Below are positions 22,980 to 34,211 of a stretch of 64,000 nucleotides of DNA, one piece after another. The notes beneath the pieces are model-generated. The model was not told the origin of the DNA. It saw only the letters and a program-made list of their open reading frames with translations, and searched no databases. Source of the DNA: Elymus sibiricus (taxonomy: Eukaryota; Streptophyta; Magnoliopsida; Poales; Poaceae); the NCBI GenBank assembly GCA_039707655.1, contig CM077665.1, forward strand, positions 314,092,486 through 314,156,485, in the 5' to 3' direction. Position numbers and translations under genes: made by a program. Position 1 is the stretch's first letter. Every line of letters starts with the position of its first letter.

Positions 22980-25900
22980 TTGTCTATTAGCAGTGACGAC
23001 AGTCATACTTCCGGTAATGTATCTTCATCTGAGTTTGAAGCCAACATGTCTGCAACAAATGATCGTGTATCAAGAAATGATGAACGGGATAGAGCTGCCA
23101 CAATCACCGTTCCGGTCAAGAGCCGGAAGAGCGCTCCAAGAAAGCCCACACACCAGCCTAAAGGTGTATACGAAGTAACTAACATCGATTTGAAGTCTTG
23201 GGCTCCAACTAAACCTGATAAAGCACGCATGAGGTTTAGGAGTTTGTGTGGATTTGTTGGCAGGGCAAGGCTCAACATTAATCTGCTGGGGTTTCGGAAG
23301 GCTGGTATAGAAACATGGCAGAGGATAGTCCGTGAGATCATGGTGCACTTCAACGTTCCTGAGGAGTGGAGAGAGCAGGTGCAACAAGCTGCACTAAAGA
23401 AGGCCAGGGATGCTTGGAGAAACTGGAAGCATGTGTTGTACAAGAAGTTCTTGAGTGAAGGCAAGGACCCAATCCCCTCGTACCCCCAAATTACAAAGGA
23501 AGATTGCACAGAATTCAAAAGGGTCAGGGCCAATGAAGAGTGTATTAAGAAGAGTGCCATGCAATCGGAACTTCAGAAGAAGAACACACACACACCCATC
23601 GTATGGGTGTGGCAGGATACTACTGCATGAAACTGATATGGGAGCAGGAGGACAAAGAAGCAGTAGCTGCGGGTGGCAACCCGGCCTTTAGTGAAATTAG
23701 GGGCACTCGCGCTAGGGACTACTTGTGGGCACGTGCAAAGAGGCATGGAGACGGTTCTTATTACTTTGAAAACTCAGCAGACCAAGAACTGTATGATGTG
23801 ATGGCAAATGCTTCCAAAAACACTAGAAGGTTCTACAGGAACTCAGGGCCATGTGACATTATGTCCGAGGCTCTGACTACCAAAGATCCCCTGGCCATGC
23901 TAGGGATATTGGGGTCAATGTCCCACACAAGAGGGCTTTCTCACTAAGAAAAGAAGAGAGGCTCAGCATGAAAAAAGCTAGGAGTGATGGTAAGCAGAGA
24001 GACTTGCGCGAAAGGATTAAGAGGGACATGTATCCTAGAGTTTGGAAGGAAGTTGAGGAGTCATATATGCAGGAGAAGACACTAATGCTGAGAGATAGCC
24101 AGTATACGCAAGGGGATGTCGGCATGGATGATGCCACTTATTGTATGACAACACCGCACAAGAGTAGTTGTGCATCAGCTGACCCCAGCGACAATGATGC
24201 TGCAGCTGGACATGATGGTGCTATATTTGATCTATATGGACAGGGGGAGAGAGTGAAGGCTGTGCTTACACATTATGAAGGTAGTTTAAAATGTGCAACT
24301 GCGTGGGTTTACAACCCTCACTTTGAAGGGGGTCTCTTGTTGGACAATGTGCCATTGAAGCTGGGTTGTGTGAAGTACTACGTGACTGAAATAAAGCCCG
24401 GATTCAGTAATTTTGCCCTGAAGAATGTCCTTGGGGACCCTAATGAGCAGAGGACCTTGGAAAAAACACGGTTAAATCATATCCAGTGGCCACAGAAAGA
24501 AATAGACTTCCTGGATGAGATCCCTCCAGGCTCCCCAACAGAAACCAATGTCGCCCTCGAATTGGTGACTCTCTTCTCGCCACAGCAGATCTTGTGTGAC
24601 TCCCCCAATGAACATACTCTTGGGAATCCGATGCCCGAGGCATCAACCTGTGATAAGCCCACTCGACTTCCTGCCGTATAGGCCAGGTCATCGTTCGCTC
24701 CTGAGCAGCATGTGGCAAGGCCTACAACTGTTAAAGGCGTATCATCGGTTCAGATGCCGGCCACTGAAGCAGATAGTGCAGACACATCGGCACTGCATGC
24801 TCAGCATACAAACCCGGTCAAACCACCTGCTAAGCAGTCTGAAAGTCCGGAACCGCCTGCTAAGAAGTCTGAAAGTTAGGAACCACCTGCTCAACAATCC
24901 AGCGGTTCACAGCCGCCAGATAAGCATACCGATGTGTCGGGACTGCCTGCTCAGCAAACCAACGCGTTGTCACAGACGCATCAACACACCGACACGTTCA
25001 CACCAGCTGCTCAGAACCCCGGCATAGCTTCAACGGCCAGTCAGCTATCCATCGCCTCTTGTACTACAGCTCAGCAGTCCGTCACAGCGGCATCATCTGT
25101 TCAGCAGTCCATTGTACCTTCACAGGCTTCTCCGCAGCACGTCGTTCATGAAACCGGACGTCAAACAAGAAGTTCTTCAGCTAACAAGAGGAAAGCGGGC
25201 ACGATTGCACAAAGGAAGATGGGGCCCCCAAAACCGAGGAGGGACGGGACCAAGAGCCTCCTACTAGAAAGAGTCATCGCCCATAACCAAATTAACAACA
25301 AGTTTGTTGAAGGGATGGGTAATCCCGGTTCTGACGAAATGTCTAAAGCAGAATTTGAAAAGCTACTTTCTAGTCAGAAAGTAGACCCATTTGAAGCACG
25401 CAAGTATAAGCATGGCCAGCCATTTCTTGTTGGCGATTACTTTGAGGAGTGCAGTTCCAGTTGTCGCAAGTTACATAAATATTGCATGGACATAATGTCA
25501 AAAGGACAAGATCATAACATTGTGGAATTGCACTACGCCCGTCATCATTTCTCTCACGCCGCAGGTACCATCAGTGTGGAATTTGAGGACTTCCATATCT
25601 TCTTCAACTTCGATAAGCTGGATGCCACTCTTGTCAAATGCTTGATGTTGTAAGTACTTCATAAACTATGATCAACTTCTCCATACAAGGTTGTACATGA
25701 AAAAAAAAGCTAACTGTATTGTATTCCTCTCAGGGGATTGACGGCGCAGAGAGCAATAAGGGTGCATGTGCATTTCATAGATCCTAATTTAGCAAACGGC
25801 ATTTTGTTAAGTAACAATAAGACATGCGAGGCTTCCATCTTGCATGTCTCCAAGATCTTGTGGGAGTTATAGATAACAGAATTCTTCATGTGGCCATATC

Positions 25901-26761
25901 ATGAAGGGTAAGTTAAATATACAACCACACATACATTGATCGTCTTTCAGTTTTCGACATAGTTCGTAAGTTAGAGGTTTTCTTAAACTGTAGAAATCAC
26001 TGGATCTTGGTGGTCATTGTTTCAAAACGCAACACAATTTACTACCTGGATTCTCTCAGAGGGTCAAATGCGCCTCAGGATCTGAGTCATCTTCAGGATT
26101 TCATGGATAGGTATTGAATTCTTTGATATTAATATGTTGTGTTCATATCTGGTTCAAGAATTGAGTATGTGAAAATTCATCTTCATTCGCAGTGTATTGT
26201 GTAAGACCATAACTTTAGGAGGGAGATGGTTCGATGCCCAACTACCTCTGCAGCACTTGATCGTTTCTCCGGTAAGACAACGAAATCCGTTATTTTCAGA
26301 AAACGCTAGTCATAGTTCAAGTTTCTAAGTAAACCTCTTTCTATTTCTCTCCAAAGAAATAAAAAGGAACAACTTACACCGGTTAGGTTGTTCCTAACAG
26401 GGCAAATAAATGACTAATACTATACAAAAAATTGCAGTGTCCTCAGCAACAACAAGGGACCAGCCTATGTGGATACTACGTTTCCTCACACATGATTAGC
26501 CTATGCAGACAAGTTGAATGTGTGATCGATGCTGACAAAATATCCTCAGTAAGTCTGTTTCTTAATTACTATCTTCTACTCCACAGGCATGACACATTCT
26601 GATCTAAAAGCCCTGCAGCTGATCTTCGGACCGTTGACCTCTGAACCGCTCGCCGCTGATGAATTGGTGTCTGTTAGGAAATTTATCAGCACCTTCTTTG
26701 TGAAACACTATATCAAGACCTCTAAAGATGTCAAAGATTTCAGGATTCGTTATCCCCAATA
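22980..26761 (+). pseudogene. Second CACTA gene: plant-transposase-like N-terminus with C-terminal Ulp1 (C48) protease
   Basis: Exon sequence starts after the acceptor at 22979. The first 200 codons resemble Transposase_24 (Ptta/En/Spm): KSWAPTKPDKARMRFRS and VPEEWREQVQQAALKKARD. The frame shifts near 23595 and again near 23947, then stays open to 25650 apart from TAG at 24679 and 24877. A Pro/Ala/Gln repeat (24790-25160) precedes the Ulp1 domain, spread over exons split by GT/AG introns: NHWILV (His) near 25996, YLDS (Asp) near 26043 and GTSLCGYYV (Cys) near 26460. The coding end is at about 26759. Ulp1 domains cleave SUMO-like conjugates; their role in transposition is unknown. A TAG near 25870 adds to the damage. 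Confidence 0.82.
24790..25160 (+). repeat. 30-bp coding minisatellite in the second CACTA gene
   Basis: Units of about 30 bp (10 codons) built on CCTGCTAAGCAGTCT or CCTGCTCAGCAAACC repeat through this region and encode a degenerate PPAKQSESPE / PPAQQ series. It is probably a disordered linker between the N-terminal domain and the protease. Confidence 0.75.
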
Positions 26762-27815
26762 ATAAGTACGCATTCATATAGTGTTATCAGCTAAACATAC
26801 ACGCATGGATGCATTGTTTTCCGTGTGATCATGTCTATGTTTTCCGTATACTATGATTATGTACTGCATATGTCGGTCTTACATATGTGGAATTTAGCTA
26901 GCATTTGCTCAATTGCATATTGTCACGAATTATGATGAATGTTCTTCCTGTGGTCACTATTCGTTCAATTGCATATTGTGCCGAATTATGATGAATGTTC
27001 TTCATGTGGACACTATTTGTCGATTGCATATTGTGGCGAATTTGCTATTTGCAGGGTGATTCAAATGTGATATTTTACAATAAGCTGGCTTTTCCAACGC
27101 ACACGGTTCAAGCAACTAAGCATCTGTGATTCACAAATGGAAAGCACACGCAACTCATAGCGCAACCGCCTGTGATCTACAGGAAAAGCACACGCAACTC
27201 ATAGTGCAACCGCATGTGATCTACAGGAAAAGCACACGAGATATAAACTGAAACGTTGGTGATACATAAGAAATCGCATATGATTTGCAGCACTTGTACG
27301 TGTACATAGGAGCTCCTCAATCGTTTGCGATAGCAACTTATCTCACACGTGAGCCAAAAGGAAACCGTGCCCGATGCAAAGACGATCCCACACATAAAAT
27401 TTTCGGGAAACATGTGCGATGATATCATGCATGGCCGACGGTTTCCACGCAATTCCCGTCTGCGATGATGAAGATATCACACACAATTTATACCATGGCC
27501 CGTGTGGATTAGGTAATGTTTCACAAACGGTAAAACGTCAAACACCGTTTGTTTTCCATGAGCAATTAGACGCGTTTGACTCGTGATAGACGTGTGATTG
27601 ATCCCAAATCCTACATGTATGTGCGATATATTCCTACACCGCACACGATTACATTTGGTAGATCGTTTGCGCTCATTGGTCATCATCACCAACGGGTTTT
27701 CGGTGTCGTGTGGGATGCACCCCCCCCTATCGCCCACACACGCAAGGCGACGGTTTCAAACTACGTCGCGGAAAGGGGTTAAAAACCGTTTGTATAGCAC
27801 GTCGCTGCACCAGTG
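26762..27815 (+). repeat. 3' subterminal region of CACTA element C
   Basis: Direct repeats fill this region: units of about 56 bp at 26907-27045 (AATTGCATATTGT...GAATTATGATGAATG), 44-bp units at about 27138-27181 and 27182-27225 (GGAAAAGCACACGCAACTCA, then TGTGATCTACA), and many scattered CACACG motifs. The end at 27811-27815 is CAGTG. Short repeated GC-rich motifs next to a CACTA terminus are the expected transposase-binding sites. Confidence 0.75.
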
Positions 27816-27818
27816 ATA

Positions 27819-28993
27819 GTACCGCTGATAGATGGACGATGGTACCCCTCCGGCATCACTATCGCACAACACTTCACGTGCTCACTCTGCTACTCCTGGA
27901 ACAGCCCTAAGTAGTAGTGCCGCTCCTAGGAGCGCTAGTGCCACTTTACTGCGGACTGAGGCATAACGGTTGGATTTTTCCCCACCTATAAAAGAGGGTC
28001 TTCTTCCTCAATGGACCTTATCCTTTGAGCTCGTGTTTGCCTCCCCCCCCCCCTCCCCGTTTTTGACCCTCTTTGAGCTTGCTATCTCTCAATCCCTCCA
28101 ATGATTCTTGCTCCTTTTTTAGGGGAAAAAGAAAGGAGATCTAGATTCACATTTCCACCAGTCACTTTCTCCTCAAAGTGAGGGGAACCCCTTGGATCTA
28201 GATCTTGGAGTTCTATATGTTATCCTTGTTCTTCTCTCATATTCCTCTATAGTTTTTGTTGTTGTGGTGGGATTTGGGTGCGTTCTTGCCATTGCATTGG
28301 TTTGATTTCTTCACTGTGATACGTGGATATGAAAAATTGAGAAGCTTATTACTCTTGGGTGTTTGGGCACCCTAGAGCTTGTGCCTCTTGGGTGCTTGGA
28401 TGCCCTAGACGGTTGGTGGTGTATGGGAGCTCGGTCATTGTGGTGTAAAGTTCCGGGCAAGCGTCGGGGTTTTCAATTAAGTTGTGGAGATTGCCCAAGC
28501 GATTTGTACGGGTTCGGTGACCGCCCCCAAAGGTTGCCAATTGTACGGGTTTAGTCCTCAAGGGTCCCTTAGTGGAATCATGACATCTAGCATTGTGCGT
28601 GGGTGTGAGCAGATTACGATGGCCCTAGTGGCATTTTGGGGAGCATTATGCCTCCACACCGCTCCAAACGGAGATTAGCATCCGCAAGAGTGTGAACTTC
28701 GGGATACATCGTCGTCTCCGCGTGCCTTGGTTATCTCCTACCCTAGCCCTTTACTTACGCACTTACTTTGTGATAGCCATAGTGTTTCATGGTATATATC
28801 TTGTTAACAATTAGTTGTTTATCTTGCTTATCATAAGTTGTTGGTGCACATAGGTTACCCTGGTTGATTTAGGTTTTGTACTTGACAAATTAAACGCTAG
28901 TTTTATTCCGCATTTGTTCAAGCCTAAACCGTAATTATTTATTTTAAAGCGTCTATTCACCCTCCCCCCATAGGCAACATCCACGTCCTTTCA
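27819..28993 (+). repeat. LTR remnant D (host of the CACTA insertion)
   Basis: The segment resembles the right part of a Triticeae LTR: CCTATAAAAGAGGGTCTTC (TATA box at 27988), a C-rich tract at 28045, CCCTTGGATCTAGATCTTGGA, TTATTCCGCATTTGTTCAAG, and an end in CACCCTCCCCCCATAGGCAACATCC...TTTCA at 28993. No PBS follows, so it is a solo LTR or a 3' LTR. It starts abruptly at the CACTA end within a GTACCGCT motif that recurs in related LTRs, so the CACTA probably inserted into it; the left part would be outside the window. The family is not named. Confidence 0.65.
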
Positions 28994-29414
28994 TCGTCAT
29001 GGACCCAGCACCTCAAACCGCGCCACACGCCGGCCACCAAAGCAAATTCCGGCTGGATTTGGCCATGCACTAGTGCGATCCTACACGACGCTCATGCATT
29101 GCCGCCGCCACCAGTCATCGATGCGCCACCGCCGCGGGACGTCACCTAGGAGCGAACTACGAGCCGTGACGACCAAGATCCAAGGAAGCGCACTCCCGCT
29201 CGATTAAGATGGCCCGCACCACCCCAAAACTGTGAGAGGACGGAGCTCCTTCACCAGCCGCCCGGGCTTTGCCCGACGGCCTCCTCCAACGGTGGCGGAG
29301 GGGAAGAAGCCTGGTGTGATGGCGTGCCTGGCTGCAGGCGTTGGGGCCGCCCGATTCACCCGAGCGAGGGACAACGCGGGGGCCGAGCAAATCGATATGA
29401 CTACTGGATATTAA
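28994..29414. other. GC-rich stretch of unknown origin
   Basis: GC-rich sequence with CCGCCGCC-type codon-like runs and small overlapping ORFs on both strands (29157-29390 minus, 29232-29414 plus). No domain was recognised. It could be a captured exon or part of a retroelement. Confidence 0.3.
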
Positions 29415-30751
29415 GTTCTATGTACGCCACAGACACAGACACACTATGTAATCTTGTTTACTAGATTGCACAATACAAACGCAATGCTCACGCACACGCA
29501 CTCTTACGAACGCGTGCATGCACACTCCTATGAGCACTTCCACCTCTTTGTAGTTGATCGAAACGTCTCCTCCACTAAACAAACATCTTGAGAAAGCCTG
29601 AAATACATCCAAGAAAATGCAACCAGCAACGCCAAGTTCTAATTAGTTGGTTTCACCACAAGAAATCTAACAATCTGAAGCGTTCATAACACACTATGTC
29701 AATTGATTTTGCGTGAAAAGTTGTGTGTATTTTTTCCATTCTTTTCTTTTCTCCCATTTGACTAATTCTTTTTTTATTTTTTATTTTTTACGACATATAC
29801 AACTACACTTGCAAGCCCATCCAGCTGCATGTAACTCCAGTTACATGCCCACCGGCTTATAGGTTGCGCGCAACTGCAGTTGCACGTCCGTCGGTTGTGT
29901 GCCTGCACGTACCAATACAAAACCGCAATTTAATGCTCGTCATATATGCACTGAGCGTGTGTAACAACAGTTGCCTCCATCACACTCCACAGGCTGAGCT
30001 TCAACAAGGTCGAATGAATGGGTCGGGGCTCGCCCAACCTTTTGACATTGGTACGGTAATTCTTTTATTCCACGGGTTGTGCACAACTACTTTCACATAT
30101 TTCAAAAATGCAATAAAAGATCCTGAAGAGGAAAAAAATACTATGTTGCTGTCATAGATTTAGTTAATTCTCGCCTAGACGAGAGCTAGCTACATCTTTC
30201 TTTTTTGTTGCAGAGGAAGATTTTTGTAGGTACTCCAGAAGTTTTGAATATTTAGGATTTTTATATGCACGGCATTGTTCCCTCTCCACTTCACCATCCA
30301 TCATGTAAGTTTTTTTCTCTTCAGAAAATCCATTATGTAACGTACATTCCTAAAACCAAAAAAAAAATGTGTGTGGGTTTATCCGCATATGCACGCATGG
30401 AAAAATCATGTGTGGGTATCACCATGCATCATATATTCCTAAAAATAAAATAATAAATTAGGTTCACATTTATATTATTTGGTCACCTTAATTTGTATAA
30501 AAATATTAGGCATTAAAAAGTGCGACCTGGCCTTATTTTTTAAAAAATATTACATAGTTTGAAAAGTATTTTTTTAGAAAAATGCATAAAAATATCCCAA
30601 ATACTTAATAGTGCAGCTGCACTATTTTGCTAAAACGAGCGCACCCTCGCACAACCGATGTACTAGTGGTGGAAGTGGGCAGCATACAACTCACCGATTG
30701 ACTGCATGCATGTGATGATGTCATCTCACTTTATCCCGTCTTATTTTTTTC
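29415..30751. other. Intergenic, nothing recognised
   Basis: AT-rich sequence with scattered ACACAC tracts and small chance ORFs. No gene or clear repeat could be supported. The left end of the foldback element may lie somewhere after 30600. Confidence 0.5.
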
Positions 30752-31860
30752 AAAAAACTATAACTTTTAAACTAAGTGTTAGAACGACGATCCGTTTTCA
30801 CTGTTAGGTTTCTCGCGACGAGCTCTTCAAAGCTAGATCCCATATGTACATGTTTCGATAAACTTTTTTTGGTAACTTTGGCTCTAGACGAATCAACTTA
30901 AGTGCTAAACATAAGCAACTTCCTTGCACCATGTGTATTGGTAAATTTACCTAGCAAGTATATCGTAGACAACATAGAAACCATGACACACAAACTTTCA
31001 CCGTATATAGGCAATTGAGCATCACCCGTAGGCAACCTTGGATTACATTGAGGCAACTTTCAGCACTAAATGAGGCAACTCCCGTTGTGAAGGTGCATAC
31101 TTTGTTAGTTATGCTAGGCAACATGATGGTGAATCTAAGCCACTCCAGAGTGTTTGAAGGCAACTTAGAAAAATAATAATAATAAACTTCATAATATTTT
31201 TAAGCAACTATTTTACAAAGTTAGGCAACTGAGCAGCAATTATGGCAACTAATTACCAATAGCAGGTAACTGGGCATCAATGATAGGCAATTTATAGTAT
31301 CTATAGGCAACTGAACATCAACCGTAGGCAACTGGCCATCAGTAATAGGCAACTGAGCATCAAAGTAGAGCAATTTCATAGTATTTGTAGGCAACTGAGC
31401 GTCAATCATAAGCAATTGATCATCATTAATAGGCAACTGAGCATCAATATTTGGCAATTTCACATTATTTGTAGGCAATTGAGCATCAACCGCACGCAAC
31501 TAATAATCAATGACAGCAATTGAGCAGCAACAATAGGGAAGTTGGGATTGGCAAGATTCACATATACACATAGTGTAATGAAGTTACTTGTATGTAGCAC
31601 TAAATGCGCCTCATGTTTTGTGTGATTTTCTCATTTTTACAAAAAATCAACCAAATAGGCAGTCCTACTAGGCCAAAAAGAAAAAAGTTGCTTTCCTATA
31701 GCACTAAAGTTGTCTCGATATCACCAAAAGTTGCCCAAAAGAAAAGTTTGTCGAAACCAATCTATATGGGATCTACTTTTGAAGAACTCGTCGTAAGAAA
31801 CCCAGCCGTGAAAATGGATCTCAATTCTGACGCTCGATTCAAAAGATGCAGTTTTTTAAA
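30752..31860. mobile_element. Foldback-like element with long inverted arms
   Basis: Bases 30752-30870 and the complement of 31742-31860 pair along 119 bp at roughly three-quarters identity by eye. Shared landmarks are AAAAAACT, GATCC.TTTTCAC, GGTTTCT, CGACGAG.TCTTCAAA, TAGATCCCATAT and TTTCGA.AAACTTTT. Between the arms lies a 21-bp minisatellite. There is no transposase. Outer ends and target duplications were not resolved. A non-autonomous Mutator-like or foldback element is the likeliest identity. Confidence 0.7.
31005..31530. repeat. 21-bp degenerate minisatellite (TAGGCAACTGAGCATCAA)
   Basis: TAGGCAACTGAGCATCAA and variants recur about every 21 bp, often alternating with GTAGGCAATTTCATAGTATT-like units, giving a 42-bp higher order. 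On the minus strand the array reads as DAQLP every 14 codons (31221-31499), which reflects the repeat rather than a real protein. Confidence 0.85.
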
Positions 31861-32308
31861 AAAAAGGAGCGAACGTAATTAATTACACTGGAGGAGGGAA
31901 CCAGGTTGCACGAGGTTTCCTTTTCTGGACTGTCCGCGCGCGTGGCTGGTGCTGCCCTTTTTTGGGAATGCGCTCGCGCCCGCGAACGGGCGCCTTGGCG
32001 CTGGCGAGCCATGTCCTAAAAACATACGTCCTAATTATACGTGCAAACCTTTGGGATGACGTTTTGTATATTTGGTCAGTTGATACCTTAAAAAGTTATA
32101 TCATACATATATACCCTTTTTGTTTGGAAAGAAATCATTGCTAGGAAATTGGCAGTATATTTGTTTTTTGGAAAGCAATCAATGGCCGTTGATGGTTGTA
32201 GTGCATGCAAGCAAAACTTGGAAAGTCGTGTTTTCATGGATTGTAGATCATGCACTATGAATATGAGTTGCCATAATGGGTCTAGGTGCCCCAAACAATT
32301 TACCTATG

Positions 32309-32318
<10 letters not shown>
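31861..32318. other. Intergenic, no gene
   Basis: Contains a short GC-rich patch (GCGCTCGCGCCCGCG at about 31971) that may be the outer part of the foldback element. Otherwise unassigned. Confidence 0.4.

Positions 32319-32403
<85 letters not shown>
32319..32403. repeat. (TA)n microsatellite, about 42 units
   Basis: An uninterrupted TA dinucleotide run follows a short GT tract. It is likely polymorphic in length. Confidence 0.97.
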
Positions 32404-32405
<2 letters not shown>

Positions 32406-32760
32406 TATCATCCGGTGATAGTTACCACCACTTACGTTTTGTATGTTGTGTGTAGTATATGTCAAATCAGAGAGTATGTACGCGTAGTATGTAACATATA
32501 AGAATGTTTAGGTAGTATATATACTACTTTTTTGTAGTATGTATTGTATTTTGAGTATGCTCATTTTGACGTACAAATATGTACGTATTTTACAAATATA
32601 ATAAAAACCATGGGCCAACTTGCAATTTTTTCATATAACTCACTTTGAAGCATCTTATATATATTATATGAACATACCTAAAATAATAAAGTAGTATATA
32701 TACTACTACATGAGACATGTGAGGTAACTACCCCTAGGTGGTAGAATGCATTTTCCATAT
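32404..32760. mobile_element. MITE-like element flanked by TA runs
   Basis: The left end (GGTGATAGTTACCACCACTT) and the complement of the right end (CCACCTAGGGGTAGTTACCT) share an inverted core, and GTAGTATATATACTAC palindromes occur inside. TA runs on both sides hide any target duplication. Confidence 0.45.
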
Positions 32761-32772
32761 ATATATATATAA

Positions 32773-33139
32773 ACTATTCGTCACCCTGGGTGAGGAATAG
32801 TTATTATTCACCCCCCTCTATTTTAATATTAATACACCGTAATTTTACGTTTCATAAATTTTGTCTTATTTCATACGTAAAAAAACATAAGAAAATATAT
32901 AATCGCCGTAAAAAATATTTTATGTTACGTAAATTTACAAACATAAAAACATAGTATAAAATATACATAAATTGCAATTTTCTGGTCTTTATGACCTATA
33001 TTTTTGTTTTCTTATGCCAAATTTTATGTAGTGAATCAATATGTATGTAACTATTGTGTTCTAATGGTTTATTTATAAACGATCGTGAGATTACCTTGGG
33101 TGAAGAATAGTTTATTCTTTACCCTAGGTGATGAATAGT
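32773..33139. mobile_element. MITE with ~40-bp terminal inverted repeats
   Basis: ACTATTCGTCACCCTGGGTG at 32773 matches the complement of the right end (ACTATTCATCACCTAGGGTA) and continues for about 40 bp (AGAATA..., CTTCACCC). The 367-bp body is AT-rich and non-coding. Each arm also contains an internal palindrome (CACCCTGGGTG). Confidence 0.8.
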
Positions 33140-33623
33140 CAATCTATCTATCTATTATATATGTGTGCGTGCGTGCGCGACGCGTGTAGATTTTATCATT
33201 AACCGGGTGTTGGTGAGCCCGGGCACCAAATTAAATTTTAGGCAACTACTAGTATGGTTTCGTTCCAAGTAGTAGTAAGGAAATAAATGGATCACAGTTG
33301 CATCACCTCCCTTTTTATGTACCCATCCTGAATTAATGACAATAACTTCCTTTGTTTCATATAGTATAAGCAGTGTTGGTTTCAGTTCTGAAACTGATAG
33401 CACTGTGATATTTTCACCTCTAAAACCTGGCATATTCATGCGGCAAACTGTGTTGTCCATACCTAGCTAAGGAAGGTTCAAGCATGGAACTGTGACGGTA
33501 AGACACGGTTCCAAGTTCCCACGGTTTGTATTTTAGATGCTTCGAGCTCGGACTCTGCCGAGATTGTTTAAATATAAAGGGGCAACAACTCCAACGGGAA
33601 AAGAAAAAAACCTGGCATATCCT
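33140..33623. other. Downstream flank of PRD1, no gene called
   Basis: Starts with TCTA and GTGCGTGC simple repeats. A 101-aa minus ORF (33155-33460) shows no recognisable domain and lies beyond the candidate poly(A) signal, so it is not called. Confidence 0.4.
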
Positions 33624-33629
33624 TTTATT
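33624..33629 (-). terminator. Candidate poly(A) signal of PRD1
   Basis: AATAAA on the minus strand, about 365 nt past the stop codon at 33993. This is a plausible 3' UTR length, but the actual cleavage site is unknown. Confidence 0.4.
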
Positions 33630-33992
33630 CAGATTTTGCATACTTCACACTCACTGTACAAGCGATTGGCACGAAATCTGAGTGCGCGCCGTCGCCCTCT
33701 GGCACCACCAATTAACCATAGCAAATGTCAGTTTCCTTGTCGTTTTTTTTTTTTTTGAGGATCGTCAGTTTCCTTGTCTACATTGCTCGTTGTTGCTGGA
33801 ACTGCCATCCAGTAGATTGCACGGCTGGATCCATGACAAATTTGCACAGGTTGCATACCAACACTCTCATATAAGCAGTTGTAACTTATCAGGGTTCAGA
33901 GGACAATGAGCACTGCCCCACACCATCTAGAGGCTATACTATACATAGTGGGAAAAGATCGGTACAGCTGAACAAGTTCGCTGGTCTTAATG

Positions 33993-34211
33993 CTACTCTC
34001 CTTGGCTCGACTCCTGGAAGAACAGATCAATCTCACGCAGAAGATTCTGCTGCTCCATCTGCAACGTGCACGAGGCTGTACGCTGGTTCAGCACGATGCC
34101 AAAGAGCAATGCACACACTTCGTCGGGGCTCCTTGCCACCGTTTCTTCTGCCTTTTGCTCCGACAACTCCGACTTCAAAGAACTCCCCTCGTAGACCTGT
34201 CTTCTGCAGAC
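33993..34211 (-). CDS. PRD1: PRD1 exon 9 (C-terminus)
   Basis: 72 codons plus stop after acceptor GCGCAG, from [10 protein letters not shown] to FFQESSQGE. It includes a charged helix ([18 protein letters not shown]) in the position of the C-terminal helix of other PRD1 proteins. Confidence 0.8.
   Translation of the reverse strand, partial: VCRRQVYEGSSLKSELSEQKAEETVARSPDEVCALLFGIVLNQRTASCTLQMEQQNLLREIDLFFQESSQGE

Larger units (their letters stand above)
15846..27815 (+). mobile_element. CACTA (En/Spm) transposon C, right-hand part
   Basis: This 12-kb segment holds a TNP2 transposase pseudogene (15846-19092), an array of roughly 1.2-kb repeats with palindromic CACACGGTT...AACCGTGTG motifs, a second gene with a C-terminal Ulp1 domain (22980-26761), and a repeat-rich 3' subterminal region. 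It ends CTGCACCAGTG at 27815, the complement of a CACTG terminus. A 3-bp duplication would start with ATA at 27816. The left end is missing from the window because copia B is inserted in TNP2. CACTA elements move by cut-and-paste using TNP2 and subterminal binding motifs. Confidence 0.88.

Noticed and set aside
31005..31530. Possible CRISPR-like regular array
   Set aside because: Repeats are contiguous and degenerate with no unique spacers, in a plant genome. It is a minisatellite.
32149..32501. ORFs of 89 and 71 aa with poly(Tyr-Ile)
   Set aside because: They are translations of the (TA)n microsatellite.
33155..33641. Small minus ORFs that might be extra PRD1 exons
   Set aside because: Exon 9 already supplies a C-terminus and stop consistent with the family. 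These ORFs lie past or around the poly(A) signal and show no resemblance.
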